From NCBI RefSeq assembly GCF_004798935.1, contig NZ_RAHT01000004.1, forward strand, positions 62,001-126,000: a stretch of DNA of 64,000 nt. Direction: 5' to 3'. A program made the position numbers and the translations under genes. The stretch is from Ningiella ruwaisensis. GTDB lineage: Bacteria; Pseudomonadota; Gammaproteobacteria; Enterobacterales; Alteromonadaceae. The notes under the pieces are model-generated. The model did no database searches, was not told the origin of the DNA, and worked only from the letters and a program-made list of their open reading frames with translations. Shown one piece after another: positions 53,062 to 61,978 of this stretch; position 1 is the stretch's first letter, and every line of letters starts with the position of its first letter.

Positions 53062-55080
53062 ATGACAGATAGAGCAGGGATTGACGAACAAATCAAACGT
53101 GCGCAGCGAAAGGGCGCAGGTATTTATGTACTTGGCGCTGTCGCTACGCTTTTGGTGGTAGGCTCAGTGCTATTCTGGCTGTTTTTGGTCAAAGGGTATT
53201 CACTTATAATTGGCCCCGATGAAGCATCAGACAATGCCCATGTCAGTGTAAGATCGGGAATTGCCTGGGCGAGTAATTCACAAATCTTTATCGTCGGATC
53301 TGAGGCGTCAATTGATGTAAGTGCAGCCACGTTTGAGACAAGTTCGCTCACAATTAACGACTCAAGTCCAAGCACAATTGAAGTGATACTTGAACCTTCT
53401 CCTGCTCACGTATTGGCCGAACTTGACATAGCAGGAGAGACAAGCTGGTACATCAATAATGAACTCGTTCAGGTTGGAAAGGACCTTGATTACAAAATTG
53501 CTCCTGGCGAATATGAATTAAGCGTTGAGAATCCTTATTTCATGCCATGGACTACGAATTTTGTCGCTGAGCGCGCTAAAACGATTAGACTCATGCCACA
53601 GTTACAAAGCATAAAGGGAAGCATTGCTGTCAATTCTGAGCCGCTGGGGGCGGCAATATCTATCACGCCTGTTACATCTGCATCACAGAATTCTCAAGAA
53701 ATTAAAGCAAGTACGCCGAGCTTTGCCGATCTATTTGGTGGTGAGTACCAACTCACTCTTAATTTAAAAGATTATGAAAGCGTGACAGAACGCTTTGAGA
53801 TCACTGAGGCAAGGCCCGACCTGACTCGCAACTATCAATTAAAACCGGTGCAGGCTTTCTTAGATATTACTGCCAAACCAGATTCAGGCGTGCTGTTAAT
53901 TAATAATATTGAAAAGTCTTATGGGCAACATTCAGTTGATGCCAAGCGAAGCCATCTTATAGAGTATCGCTTGCCCGGTTATTTTCCATATACTGAAAAT
54001 GTAGTACTTGCCCCGGGCGAGAACAAGCAAATTAATATTGCGCTTAAGCCCGAGCTTGGTGAGGTGGAAATCAATGTTAATACCTCGGCGGATTTAAGCA
54101 TTGACGGTAAATCCTTTGGTATTGTTGGACCTGAGACTCACACACTCTCACTGCCTGCTAAATCAACCCAGTTACAATTTTCAAAAGCCGGTTTTCGCAG
54201 TGTTACTCAGTCCATCCAGCCAACAAGTGCACGTAAGCTGAACGTTGCGGTAAATTTGTTAAGTGAGTTTGATGCCCGACGCGCGGAGGGTCGACCATTA
54301 GTCGCGACTCAACTTGGCATTAACTTGCTGAAATTTTCTCCCGATGCCTATGTTATGGGTTCACCACCAAATGAAACCGGGCGAAGACGCAACGAGCATC
54401 AGGTGTCTGTGGATTTTAGTCGAGATTTTTGGGTATCGGCACATGAAATTACCGAAGCGCAATTTGCTACCTTTGAAGGAAAATCAAGCAACAGCGCCTT
54501 ACCAAAAACAAATGTTACCTGGGAGCAGGCCGCGTTATTTTGTAATTGGTTGAGTGAGCAAGAGGCGCTATTACCCTTTTATATTGTTCAGCAAGGGCGA
54601 GTCGTAGGTTATGACCGCTCATCTCGCGGCTATCGCTTACCGACGGAGGCAGAATGGGAATGGTTGGCTAAAAAGGCCCGCCGTGCACGCTCGACGGTGT
54701 ACGTTTGGGGCGACCAAACTCGCATACCGACAAATGCCGGAAATTTTGCTGATCAAAGCAGTAAGGAATTAATCAAGCTCGATAATTACGACGATAAACA
54801 AGCAGGTGTGGCAGAAGTAGGCAGTTTTAAAGCCGATCGCTTGGGACTATACGATTTGGCGGGCAATGTCAGCGAATGGGTAAATGATTATTACACAACA
54901 GCCTTGCCCGATATGGTCAATACGCAAACTGACTACATGGGAGCGATAAGAGGTTCACAGTATGTGGTGAAAGGTGGAAATTATACAAGCGGACGATTAC
55001 GTGAACTGCGGGCAGCATATAGAGAAGTCGGTGAATCAGCCAAACCTACGATTGGTTTCAGAATTGCGCGTTATGATTAA
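53062..55080 (+). CDS. Inner-membrane PEGA-repeat protein with non-catalytic SUMF1 domain
   Basis: A 672-residue single-pass protein with a TM helix at about 19-43. Three to four PEGA-like repeats (about 90-400) show recurrent APGEYELSVENPYF- and LKPVQAFLDITAKPDSG-like units. A formylglycine-generating-enzyme-like (SUMF1) domain at about 410-672 contains ISTEAQFATFEG-type, YRLPTEAEWEWLAKKARR, GLYDLAGNVSEWVNDYY and VKGGNYTSGRLRELRAAYRE. The two cysteines needed for sulfatase activation are absent from the last motif, so it is a lectin-like or protein-binding version, not an enzyme. Confidence 0.85.
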   Translation: MTDRAGIDEQIKRAQRKGAGIYVLGAVATLLVVGSVLFWLFLVKGYSLIIGPDEASDNAHVSVRSGIAWASNSQIFIVGSEASIDVSAATFETSSLTINDSSPSTIEVILEPSPAHVLAELDIAGETSWYINNELVQVGKDLDYKIAPGEYELSVENPYFMPWTTNFVAERAKTIRLMPQLQSIKGSIAVNSEPLGAAISITPVTSASQNSQEIKASTPSFADLFGGEYQLTLNLKDYESVTERFEITEARPDLTRNYQLKPVQAFLDITAKPDSGVLLINNIEKSYGQHSVDAKRSHLIEYRLPGYFPYTENVVLAPGENKQINIALKPELGEVEINVNTSADLSIDGKSFGIVGPETHTLSLPAKSTQLQFSKAGFRSVTQSIQPTSARKLNVAVNLLSEFDARRAEGRPLVATQLGINLLKFSPDAYVMGSPPNETGRRRNEHQVSVDFSRDFWVSAHEITEAQFATFEGKSSNSALPKTNVTWEQAALFCNWLSEQEALLPFYIVQQGRVVGYDRSSRGYRLPTEAEWEWLAKKARRARSTVYVWGDQTRIPTNAGNFADQSSKELIKLDNYDDKQAGVAEVGSFKADRLGLYDLAGNVSEWVNDYYTTALPDMVNTQTDYMGAIRGSQYVVKGGNYTSGRLRELRAAYREVGESAKPTIGFRIARYD

Positions 55081-55129
55081 GCGAAAGGTAATTTACGGGC
55101 GCTAAGTAGAAATGAAACAGGAAAAACGC

Positions 55130-55285
55130 ATGAAAAGTCCAAATAAACGACAGTTAGGTGTGCTCGCGCTCATCATGGTGGTAGCGCTGGGGCTAAGTGT
55201 AGGCGCTCAAGCGCTGATGAATAGTCAAAGCGCACCAGCAAAGATAAGCCTGGATTCTCCAGCCACCTTTCCCAGCGATATCTAA
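55130..55285 (+). CDS. 51-residue membrane-anchored peptide
   Basis: A short gene in a 220-bp gap, in the same direction. It encodes a basic start (MKSPNKRQLG), one hydrophobic helix (VLALIMVVALGLSVGAQAL) and a 20-residue periplasmic tail ending ATFPSDI. AGGA lies 7 bp before the ATG at 55130; an upstream in-frame ATG (55112) lacks such a site. The position between the SUMF1 protein and the ExbB-like channel suggests a small subunit of the same complex. Confidence 0.7.
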   Translation: MKSPNKRQLGVLALIMVVALGLSVGAQALMNSQSAPAKISLDSPATFPSDI

Positions 55286-55300
55286 ATAAAGGAATAGGCC

Positions 55301-56224
55301 ATGAGCCATAGTACATCAAGCAGCACAGCGAGCTCTAACATGAATCCCTCACCGGTAATATCACTTGCGGTATTTTTGGGTATTGTTGTCATTGTTCATT
55401 TTTCTTACCAAGGTTTGGTTCGCCCCTTTGCTGAGGCGGCAATCGCTGCACAAGGAAGCGGTGCGACAACAAACTTGTGGGTCATTTTCAAAGATTTTGA
55501 ACAACAAGCGAGCGTTACTATCGGGTTTTTTTGTGCGTTTTTAATTATTTATAAATACCAGCGTATTGTGTTAAAAGAAGAGCCTTTGTTTACCATGGAT
55601 TACCTGGCCGCGCTTACGCCCAATCATGCTTCACCAACTGGCAATCAAAGTAAACACGATGCTTTACCTTCAATAGCAGATACAGACCCTCTAAATGTCA
55701 ATGAAAGCACCACCGCTAGTGTTGATATATCAAACGCGCCGACAGCAGAAGACGAAGCCGAAAAAATAGATGTCGCAAAAGCGCTGAAAGAGCTCGAAAG
55801 TAGTCGCTATGCAGAGAATTCTTCCATGGCAACATGGATCAACTGCCTCAGACGTTATAAAAACACCCAAAACGTGCAACACGCGAGTCAGGCTATTTCT
55901 GATAGTGTAGAAACGCTTGCTGCGCAGCTAGAGTCAGGAAACAGCATGATACGCTACTTCATTTGGGCCATTCCAAGCATTGGCTTTATTGGCACGGTAA
56001 GGGGGATTGGTTCGGCACTGGCAAAAGCAGAAGAGGCGGTTCAAGGGGATATATCTGGCATGGTTGATAAGTTGGGTGTGGCTTTTAACTCTACACTTGT
56101 ATCTTTACTTATCTCTATTGTGCTGATGTATTTGTTGCATGTGCTGAACAATCGGCAGGACGAAATGGTGATCAATACGCGCAAAAACTGTGAAAAGCAT
56201 TTACTTACTCGTCTTCATGATTAA
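55301..56224 (+). CDS. MotA/TolQ/ExbB-family proton channel protein
   Basis: A 307-residue polytopic protein. Hydrophobic segments are at about 18-38, 70-90, 221-240 (FIWAIPSIGFIGTVRGIGSAL) and 260-282. The conserved TolQ/ExbB core (GTVRGIGSALAKAEEA, then GVAFNSTLVSLLISIVLMYLLH) carries the Thr/Ser residues lining the proton path. A long polar loop (about 105-200) between TM2 and TM3 is cytoplasmic. It lies 15 bp after the small peptide gene and just before two vWA proteins with ExbD-like anchors, so these are the likely stator partners. Confidence 0.9.
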   Translation: MSHSTSSSTASSNMNPSPVISLAVFLGIVVIVHFSYQGLVRPFAEAAIAAQGSGATTNLWVIFKDFEQQASVTIGFFCAFLIIYKYQRIVLKEEPLFTMDYLAALTPNHASPTGNQSKHDALPSIADTDPLNVNESTTASVDISNAPTAEDEAEKIDVAKALKELESSRYAENSSMATWINCLRRYKNTQNVQHASQAISDSVETLAAQLESGNSMIRYFIWAIPSIGFIGTVRGIGSALAKAEEAVQGDISGMVDKLGVAFNSTLVSLLISIVLMYLLHVLNNRQDEMVINTRKNCEKHLLTRLHD

Positions 56225-56285
56225 TGGACGCAACAGCTAATTATGCGGATTTTAATTTTTTTAGGTATTTTTTAGGTACTTCATT

Positions 56286-57353
56286 ATGCTGAAGGCGCGC
56301 CGCGAACAAGGATTTAATTTAGCTTTCTTAGACGTAATGGCTTGCGGCCTTGGCGCGGTTATTTTAATCCTCATATTGGTAAAATTTAGCGCCAATACAG
56401 ATATTCCTGTTGATGAAGTGAATCGTCTAAAAGAAGAACTTGCCGCGACTTTGAATCAGTCAGACTCACTTGAACAAAGCTTGACGCAAAAACAGCAAAC
56501 CTTGGCGCAAGAGACTGCAACACTTGAAGAAATACAGAGCCGCCTTCAGGCGCTCAAAGTGCAACAAGAGGCTATCACTCGCGCGTTAAAAGACGAGATT
56601 GCCGTAGTCGCAGATCTGGAAGATGCCATTGCAGCAGCAGGGCCTCTGGTGGCAGATGACCCGATCGCGATACAGGGCGCAGGTGAAGAAAATTATCTCA
56701 TTGGGTTGAAAGTAGAAGGTAAGCGCATAGGGATATTGCTGGATATGAGCGCATCAATGACGCATGAACGTTTAATTGATGTGATAAAAGCCAAAGTCGG
56801 TAGCGACGCCCAAAAACAAACAGGCCCTAAATGGCAGCGTACACTTAGCATTTTAAATTGGCTATTGGCGCGCTTGCCTCAAAACAGCCAGGTTTCAGTT
56901 GTGGCTTATAACGATACCCACAAAGTACTGGGGCAAGCAGTAAATAATCAAAATAATGCGGCGCAACTGAGTGAAATTGTGAGTCAGTCGATGGCGCTAA
57001 TCCCCACTGAGGGCACTAATTTGCAACAGGGACTTGCCGCACTGCGTCAGGTGATGCCTGATGCCAGTAGTCTTTATATTATCACTGATGGTTTACCCAC
57101 TTACGTTAACGCAAATTCGGGCTTTAATGAAAGCCGAAGTTGTCGACCTATTCAATCCAAACAGGCAACCATTAGCGGCGAGTGTCGTGTGAGTGTGTTC
57201 GGTCACACCATGCGCTTCAACCCTTTCACCAGTGCAACAACAAACATTATTTTACTCCCGCTAGAAGGCGATCCCGCAGCTCCTGCCCTTTATTGGAGCT
57301 GGGCAGACAGTACACGTGGAACCTTCATTTCACCAGCAGGTACCTGGCCATGA
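56286..57353 (+). CDS. vWA-domain protein with ExbD/TolR-like membrane anchor (1)
   Basis: A 355-residue protein. The N-terminal anchor NLAFLDVMACGLGAVILILILVKF (about 12-35) has Asp at the start of the helix, as in TolR/ExbD. A coiled coil (about 45-115) and then a von Willebrand A domain (about 140-355) follow. The metal site reads DMSASMT (DxSxS), EGTNLQQG (Thr) and ITDGLP (Asp), so all MIDAS positions are present. Its stop overlaps the next start as ATGA. Confidence 0.88.
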   Translation: MLKARREQGFNLAFLDVMACGLGAVILILILVKFSANTDIPVDEVNRLKEELAATLNQSDSLEQSLTQKQQTLAQETATLEEIQSRLQALKVQQEAITRALKDEIAVVADLEDAIAAAGPLVADDPIAIQGAGEENYLIGLKVEGKRIGILLDMSASMTHERLIDVIKAKVGSDAQKQTGPKWQRTLSILNWLLARLPQNSQVSVVAYNDTHKVLGQAVNNQNNAAQLSEIVSQSMALIPTEGTNLQQGLAALRQVMPDASSLYIITDGLPTYVNANSGFNESRSCRPIQSKQATISGECRVSVFGHTMRFNPFTSATTNIILLPLEGDPAAPALYWSWADSTRGTFISPAGTWP

Positions 57354-58300
57354 AAAGTAAACGAGCGCCGGTGGAAGTCTTCAGCTTGTCGTTTTTAGAT
57401 GTGATTTCATGCGCCTTTGGCGCAGTGGTGATGTTAATTCTGCTGGCTAAAAATGGCGAGGACGGAGATTTTAATGATGTAAGCCAGATATCTAGTCTTA
57501 TTCAGTCATTAACACGAGCTGAAGCACGCGTATCAAATTTGCAAAGCGCAATTGCTGAACAAGATACTTTAATTGCAAAAGCACAGGCTCAAAGCGCAAG
57601 TAATGCTGCTGAAGCTGAAAATCTGGAAGCACGCGTAGCTCGAGCGCAACGTGATGTCGCTTCATTAAGCGATAAAGCGAGCGGTCTGGAGCAGGTGAAA
57701 GAACAGCGGGAACGTGCTGCGATTTCAGTAAACGATACCGAGGAGCGCAGTGACGAAGTAGGCGGTATACCGGTTGATGCTGACTACGTCATTTTTATCG
57801 TAGATACCTCTGGCAGTATGAAGGCCATGTGGCAAAAAGTGCTGCAAACCATGGATGAAGTGCTAAACAATCATCCGCAAGTGAAAGGCTTTCAAATTAT
57901 ATCGGACAATGGCGAGTTTTTGGTTAATACCACCCGAGGGCAGTGGCGAAGTGATACGCCGGGTACCCGTCGCGCCATGTTGGCAGCAATGCGAAATTGG
58001 GGAGGCTCCTCAAACAGCTCACCGGTTGAAGGGATCGAAACCGCGCTACGGTTGTATGGGCCACGTTTTAATTCTCTTGCTCTTTATGTACTGGGAGACG
58101 ACTATTCCGGCGGCTCTTATGATGAAACCCTGGCACGTATCAATCAACTGAATACAAATAATCAAGGTAAAAAAATAGCACGTATTCATGCCATCGGCTT
58201 TACCCGATCACAGGGGCAACTGACGGCTGATTTAGTCAAATTTTCCACGTTAATGCGAGAGGTTAGCCAGCAGAATAATGGGACCTTCATCGCCCAATAA
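57350..58300 (+). CDS. vWA-domain protein with ExbD/TolR-like membrane anchor (2)
   Basis: A 316-residue paralogue of the preceding gene. It has the anchor FSLSFLDVISCAFGAVVMLILLAK (about 10-33, Asp at helix start), a coiled coil (about 45-125) and a vWA domain (about 140-316) with DTSGSMK (MIDAS), SSNSSPVEG and VLGDDYSGG. The ATG at 57350 overlaps the upstream TGA, so the two are co-translated, probably as a heterodimer. A longer frame beginning at 57182 is out-of-frame coding of the first vWA protein. Confidence 0.9.
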   Translation: MKSKRAPVEVFSLSFLDVISCAFGAVVMLILLAKNGEDGDFNDVSQISSLIQSLTRAEARVSNLQSAIAEQDTLIAKAQAQSASNAAEAENLEARVARAQRDVASLSDKASGLEQVKEQRERAAISVNDTEERSDEVGGIPVDADYVIFIVDTSGSMKAMWQKVLQTMDEVLNNHPQVKGFQIISDNGEFLVNTTRGQWRSDTPGTRRAMLAAMRNWGGSSNSSPVEGIETALRLYGPRFNSLALYVLGDDYSGGSYDETLARINQLNTNNQGKKIARIHAIGFTRSQGQLTADLVKFSTLMREVSQQNNGTFIAQ

Positions 58301-58387
58301 AAAAACGCCCAATAAGAAACGTACAATAGAAAAACACAATTAAAACGTCTGAAAAACTAAGTTTCAGTAACAACAAGCCCATGGAGT

Positions 58388-59617
58388 TTAAAAACTTAAG
58401 GAAAGGCGCAAGCCAGTTATTAGCGCATTTTCCTGTTCAAACCCAGAAGGTTCTACCACGTATTGCAACATGGGCTGTAAGGTAATGTATTTGTTTACCG
58501 GCGCCTGGTAGCTTAGTTCAAGGTTAAGTTCACCGTTGGCAAATTGAGCAGGTAAGCCTTCATTATCTAAAAGCCCTTCCATGTTAGTAAATCTGTCGCC
58601 AAGACCAGTATAGGCAAATGCTAAACCAAAACTATCGTTCGGACGTTGAGCGCTAAAATTCGAAAAGACCAGTCCTGCACTGGCAAAGCTATCATATTTG
58701 TTAAATTTGTCATCGCTTAATCCTAAGCGAAAAAAGCCATGTACTTTCAAACTATTTAAAGCGTTAAGGGTGTCAGGGCTGATGAGCAAACGTTCATGCC
58801 TCAAATACAGACCAAAATTTCCGCTTTTACGATCAGCACGTTCAGATTGGTCAATTACTTGTGATTTTGAATACTGCCATGCGCCAAAGAGCCACCGAAC
58901 ATTGTCAATAGTGTATTGCCATTCAGCTATCGTAAACACACCTTGTTCTAAGTCCAAATCAATGTCGACTGCATTTGGGGATTCCGGATCGCCGGGAAAG
59001 CCATCCATCATGGCGATTAAAAATTGATGATGCGCATTTATTTGATATTTGTAGCGCAGGGCAAGGCTATAAAAAGGATATATCGAAGGGCCGTTTGCGC
59101 CAGTTAGACCAATATCGTTGCCAATGCCGTGTCCACTGTTGATAAAAAGATTCGCGCTTTCAAGCACGTCAAATTCAGCGTTAATATCATATAAGCCAAA
59201 TAAGAGCGCACTGTTTTTGTATTGTAGGTCTATCCATACTTCAGCCAATTTGGTAAACCGAGCCCCACCCTCTAGGTTAGACACGATATGATCATCGCCA
59301 ACAATATCTTGTGAAAAACTATGCCCGTTGCTGTAGATGGCACTCGCATAATAACTGATTGACGTGTCCTCGCTAAAAGTAAAGTTGTCATCAACACTTA
59401 AGCTTAACAAGTCTACGTATTCTGTGGCGCGGGCTTTGCCGCCGGAAGTGTTTTTCAACAGGTCGATGTCGTATTGCGCATTCAACGACTGAGCGTGAAT
59501 CACGCCTATACATGATAGGTATAACAACAGGCCTTTACTCGTTTTTTCAAACAATGCAGCGAGCAAAGCATGCTTTTCAGCATTTCTTTTAGTGCGGGTA
59601 ATCGTATTAAACAACAA
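58388..59617 (-). CDS. OprB-family carbohydrate-selective porin
   Basis: A 409-residue outer-membrane beta-barrel. The signal segment is about 22-43 (GLLLYLSCIGVIHAQS). LAEVWIDLQYKNSALLFGLYDINAEFDVLESANLFINS is the hallmark region, shortened here to AEVWIDL, LLFGLYD and FDVLESA. The terminal strand (GLRLSLSF) ends in Phe. Such porins pass sugars. It is convergent with the vWA cluster and divergent from feoA. Mixed basic N-terminus (NTITRTKRNAEKH) before the signal suggests a later start is possible. Confidence 0.85.
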   Translation of the reverse strand: MLFNTITRTKRNAEKHALLAALFEKTSKGLLLYLSCIGVIHAQSLNAQYDIDLLKNTSGGKARATEYVDLLSLSVDDNFTFSEDTSISYYASAIYSNGHSFSQDIVGDDHIVSNLEGGARFTKLAEVWIDLQYKNSALLFGLYDINAEFDVLESANLFINSGHGIGNDIGLTGANGPSIYPFYSLALRYKYQINAHHQFLIAMMDGFPGDPESPNAVDIDLDLEQGVFTIAEWQYTIDNVRWLFGAWQYSKSQVIDQSERADRKSGNFGLYLRHERLLISPDTLNALNSLKVHGFFRLGLSDDKFNKYDSFASAGLVFSNFSAQRPNDSFGLAFAYTGLGDRFTNMEGLLDNEGLPAQFANGELNLELSYQAPVNKYITLQPMLQYVVEPSGFEQENALITGLRLSLSF

Positions 59618-59759
59618 AACGTCTCAATTTTAATAAATTAAATCAAATTAAATCAGATTGATAGTTTTCTATTATAGCATTATGCCAGCAATTAAATGAC
59701 CTTCAGCACAAATAATGAACGAAGATAAATATGCGCTAAATAATGCATGAAAATGATTA

Positions 59760-59801
59760 CTGATTTACATCAAAGATTAAGTGATAATTGTTCGCATTTT
59801 C
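59760..59801 (+). promoter_or_regulatory. FNR-like and Fur-like sites upstream of feoA
   Basis: CTGATTTACATCAA (59760-59773) matches the FNR consensus TTGAT-N4-ATCAA at 9 of 10 positions. GATAATTGTTCGCATTTTC (59783-59801) resembles a Fur box, about 12 of 19. Both lie 70-115 bp before feoA. The same two regulators control feoABC in E. coli, so the site calls agree with gene function. Confidence 0.6.
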
Positions 59802-59873
59802 GTTCGTTGAGCGTTATGATTACTATCTTAAAAAAGAAGCAGTGCAATTTTGCAATGTGTGAGGAGAAACGCG

Positions 59874-60104
59874 ATGACGATTTGGGATTTACCCAAGCAA
59901 AGCCGCGCACAAATTAGCGGTTTAAATCAAAATATATCATCAGACCTCAGGCAGCGCCTCGAAGAGATGGGCTTTGTAGAAGGACAAATTGTGCAGTGTA
60001 TGAAGCGCACTCCCTTTAAAGGCCCTTTAGTCATTCAACTGCAGGATTGCATTTACTCCGTGGACAAAGCACTGGCAGAACAAGTGCAGGTAAACGCTGC
60101 GTAA
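59874..60104 (+). CDS. feoA: Ferrous iron transport protein FeoA
   Basis: A 76-residue SH3-fold protein that modulates FeoB: SSDLRQRLEEMGFVEGQIVQ followed by GPLVIQLQDCIYSVDKALAEQV. GAGGAG just before ATG 59874 fixes the start; an in-frame ATG further upstream (59850) lacks such a site. feoB follows 32 bp later; no feoC is seen after it. Confidence 0.93.
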   Translation: MTIWDLPKQSRAQISGLNQNISSDLRQRLEEMGFVEGQIVQCMKRTPFKGPLVIQLQDCIYSVDKALAEQVQVNAA

Positions 60105-60136
60105 GGCGTTTAAAATCTCAAGCTAATCATCACGCA

Positions 60137-61963
60137 ATGAGCAGTATGCAAAAAATCATTCTTGTGGGGAAACCCAATTCCGGAAAAAGCCTTTTATTTA
60201 ATCAGCTCACTGGCTTGCGTCAACGTGTCGCAAATTTTCCGGGCGTTACAGTAGAACTTAAGTCGGGTAAATTTGATCAATTCGAGTTGGTCGATTTCCC
60301 CGGAACCTATTCGCTTAAGTCTATTTCCCAGGATGAGAGCATTGCTGTTGATCAACTGCAACAGGCAGTCAAGTCACCAGACACCAGCTTATTAGTGTGT
60401 AATTTGGATGCAACCAAACTTGAACGAAGTATGGTGTTCGCCTTACAAGTTCAGGCTTTGGCAAAAGAACACGGTAAAGGCTGTGTGTTTGCACTCAATA
60501 TGATGGATGAAGTCGCTCGATTTGGTTTTGAGTACGACGTTAAGGCTTTGTCAGCAAAATTGGGCTCACCGGTTTATGCGATTTCAGCCAAAACGCTCAT
60601 TGGAATAAGTGAATTTACCAAAGCGCTAAAAGAACATGCTGCAAACCCTCAAAGTGCAAGCGTGCAAACAACTGAGCTTCATGACTTATCTTACGTCAAG
60701 GCTGCAAAACAACTCGCTGAAGAATTTGGGATCAAACAAGATCTTGTTCTAAAAAGGCAGACCAAACTCGATAACTTTTTGCTAAATAGTGTATTGGGTG
60801 CCGTCGCCTTCGCCGCTATCATGTTTTTTCTTTTTCAGGCTATTTTCACCTGGGCGGCACCCCTTATGGATGCTGTCGAAGCAGGTATTGGATTTTTGGC
60901 CGCGGGTGTCTCATCACTTTTACCAGAAGGCGTATTTAACGATTTTGTGAATGATGCTTTATTTGGAGGCGTAGGTGCCTTCCTGGTTTTTGTGCCGCAG
61001 ATAATGGTGCTAACACTGATTATTGGCATACTTGAAGACAGTGGATATCTGGCAAGAGCCGCGCTGATTTGTCATAAACCTTTAAGTTTATTCGGATTGT
61101 CTGGACGCAGTTTTATTCCCTATTTATCCGGCCACGCCTGTGCAATACCTGCCATTATGGCCGCACGAACAATCGAATCGCCGCGTAAACGCTTGATCAC
61201 GATGATGACTGTGCCTTTAATGTCATGCTCGGCTCGATTGCCTGTTTATGCGCTTTTAATCGCGGTGTTTGTGCCAGATACAAGCTACCTGGGTGGCTGG
61301 GTGAATTTACAGGGAGCGATATTTTTTGTGCTGTATTTTGGCGGCATTATCACTGCGCTTATTGTGAGTAAAGTACTTAACATTTACATCAATCAAGATG
61401 AAAATAAATCCGATCTGCCCTTTATTCTGGAATTACCCACCTATCGTTTGCCGCACTGGCGACCGCTTGCTTACAAGACGCTCAACAGCGGCGTATACTT
61501 TATAAAACGGGCAGCGCCCATCATTTTCGTTGTTTCGGTTGTCATATGGGGCTTGGGTTATTTTCCGTCGAATGGAAATTTGCAAGAATCTTACCTGGCA
61601 AGCATTGGCCGATTTATCGAGCCTGTGTTTGAACCCATGGGAATTGATTGGCGTTATGCGGTTGCAATCTTGGTGTCTTTCCTCGCCAGAGAAGTGTTTG
61701 TTGGCGTGCTGGGCACGATGTTCAATATAGCAGATGCAGAAGAAAATACAGCAGGTCTTGCAGAGCAAATCCAGGCAGATGGCTTTTCGCTTGCATCAGG
61801 CATAGCCTTGCTGGCTTTCTACGTCATAGCGCTTCAATGTGTCGCCACAGTGGCAACCCTTAAAGGTGAAACCGCTAAAAATCGCTATTCATGGGGGGTA
61901 TTTGTTGCCTATGGACTATTGGCTTACGTAGTAAGCGTATCCATATATACCATTCTCGCATAG
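60137..61963 (+). CDS. feoB: Ferrous iron transporter FeoB
   Basis: GTP-gated Fe(II) importer of 608 residues, a compact form. The G domain has G1 GKPNSGKS (about 11), G3 DFPGTYSLKS (about 55) and G4-like LNMMDE. The polytopic Gate region has FLVFVPQIMVLTLIIGILEDSGYLARAAL and SGHACAIPAIMAAR (about 335). FLAREVFVGVLGTMF is in the second Gate. ATG 60137 is the family start; upstream codons overlap feoA. The stop TAG is followed in the same frame by 40 more sense codons, mostly Lys-Lys-Lys-Gly repeats. Confidence 0.94.
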   Translation: MSSMQKIILVGKPNSGKSLLFNQLTGLRQRVANFPGVTVELKSGKFDQFELVDFPGTYSLKSISQDESIAVDQLQQAVKSPDTSLLVCNLDATKLERSMVFALQVQALAKEHGKGCVFALNMMDEVARFGFEYDVKALSAKLGSPVYAISAKTLIGISEFTKALKEHAANPQSASVQTTELHDLSYVKAAKQLAEEFGIKQDLVLKRQTKLDNFLLNSVLGAVAFAAIMFFLFQAIFTWAAPLMDAVEAGIGFLAAGVSSLLPEGVFNDFVNDALFGGVGAFLVFVPQIMVLTLIIGILEDSGYLARAALICHKPLSLFGLSGRSFIPYLSGHACAIPAIMAARTIESPRKRLITMMTVPLMSCSARLPVYALLIAVFVPDTSYLGGWVNLQGAIFFVLYFGGIITALIVSKVLNIYINQDENKSDLPFILELPTYRLPHWRPLAYKTLNSGVYFIKRAAPIIFVVSVVIWGLGYFPSNGNLQESYLASIGRFIEPVFEPMGIDWRYAVAILVSFLAREVFVGVLGTMFNIADAEENTAGLAEQIQADGFSLASGIALLAFYVIALQCVATVATLKGETAKNRYSWGVFVAYGLLAYVVSVSIYTILA

Positions 61964-61978
61964 TTTAACAAGTACCAT

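Noticed and set aside
53062-55080. SUMF1 domain as an active sulfatase-activating enzyme
   Set aside because: The catalytic cysteine pair is absent and no sulfatase gene is near.
49500-58300. Zorya defence system
   Set aside because: A MotA-like channel is present, but there is no MotB/OmpA-type ZorB and no ZorC/ZorD helicase or nuclease; the partners are vWA, PEGA and SUMF1 proteins.
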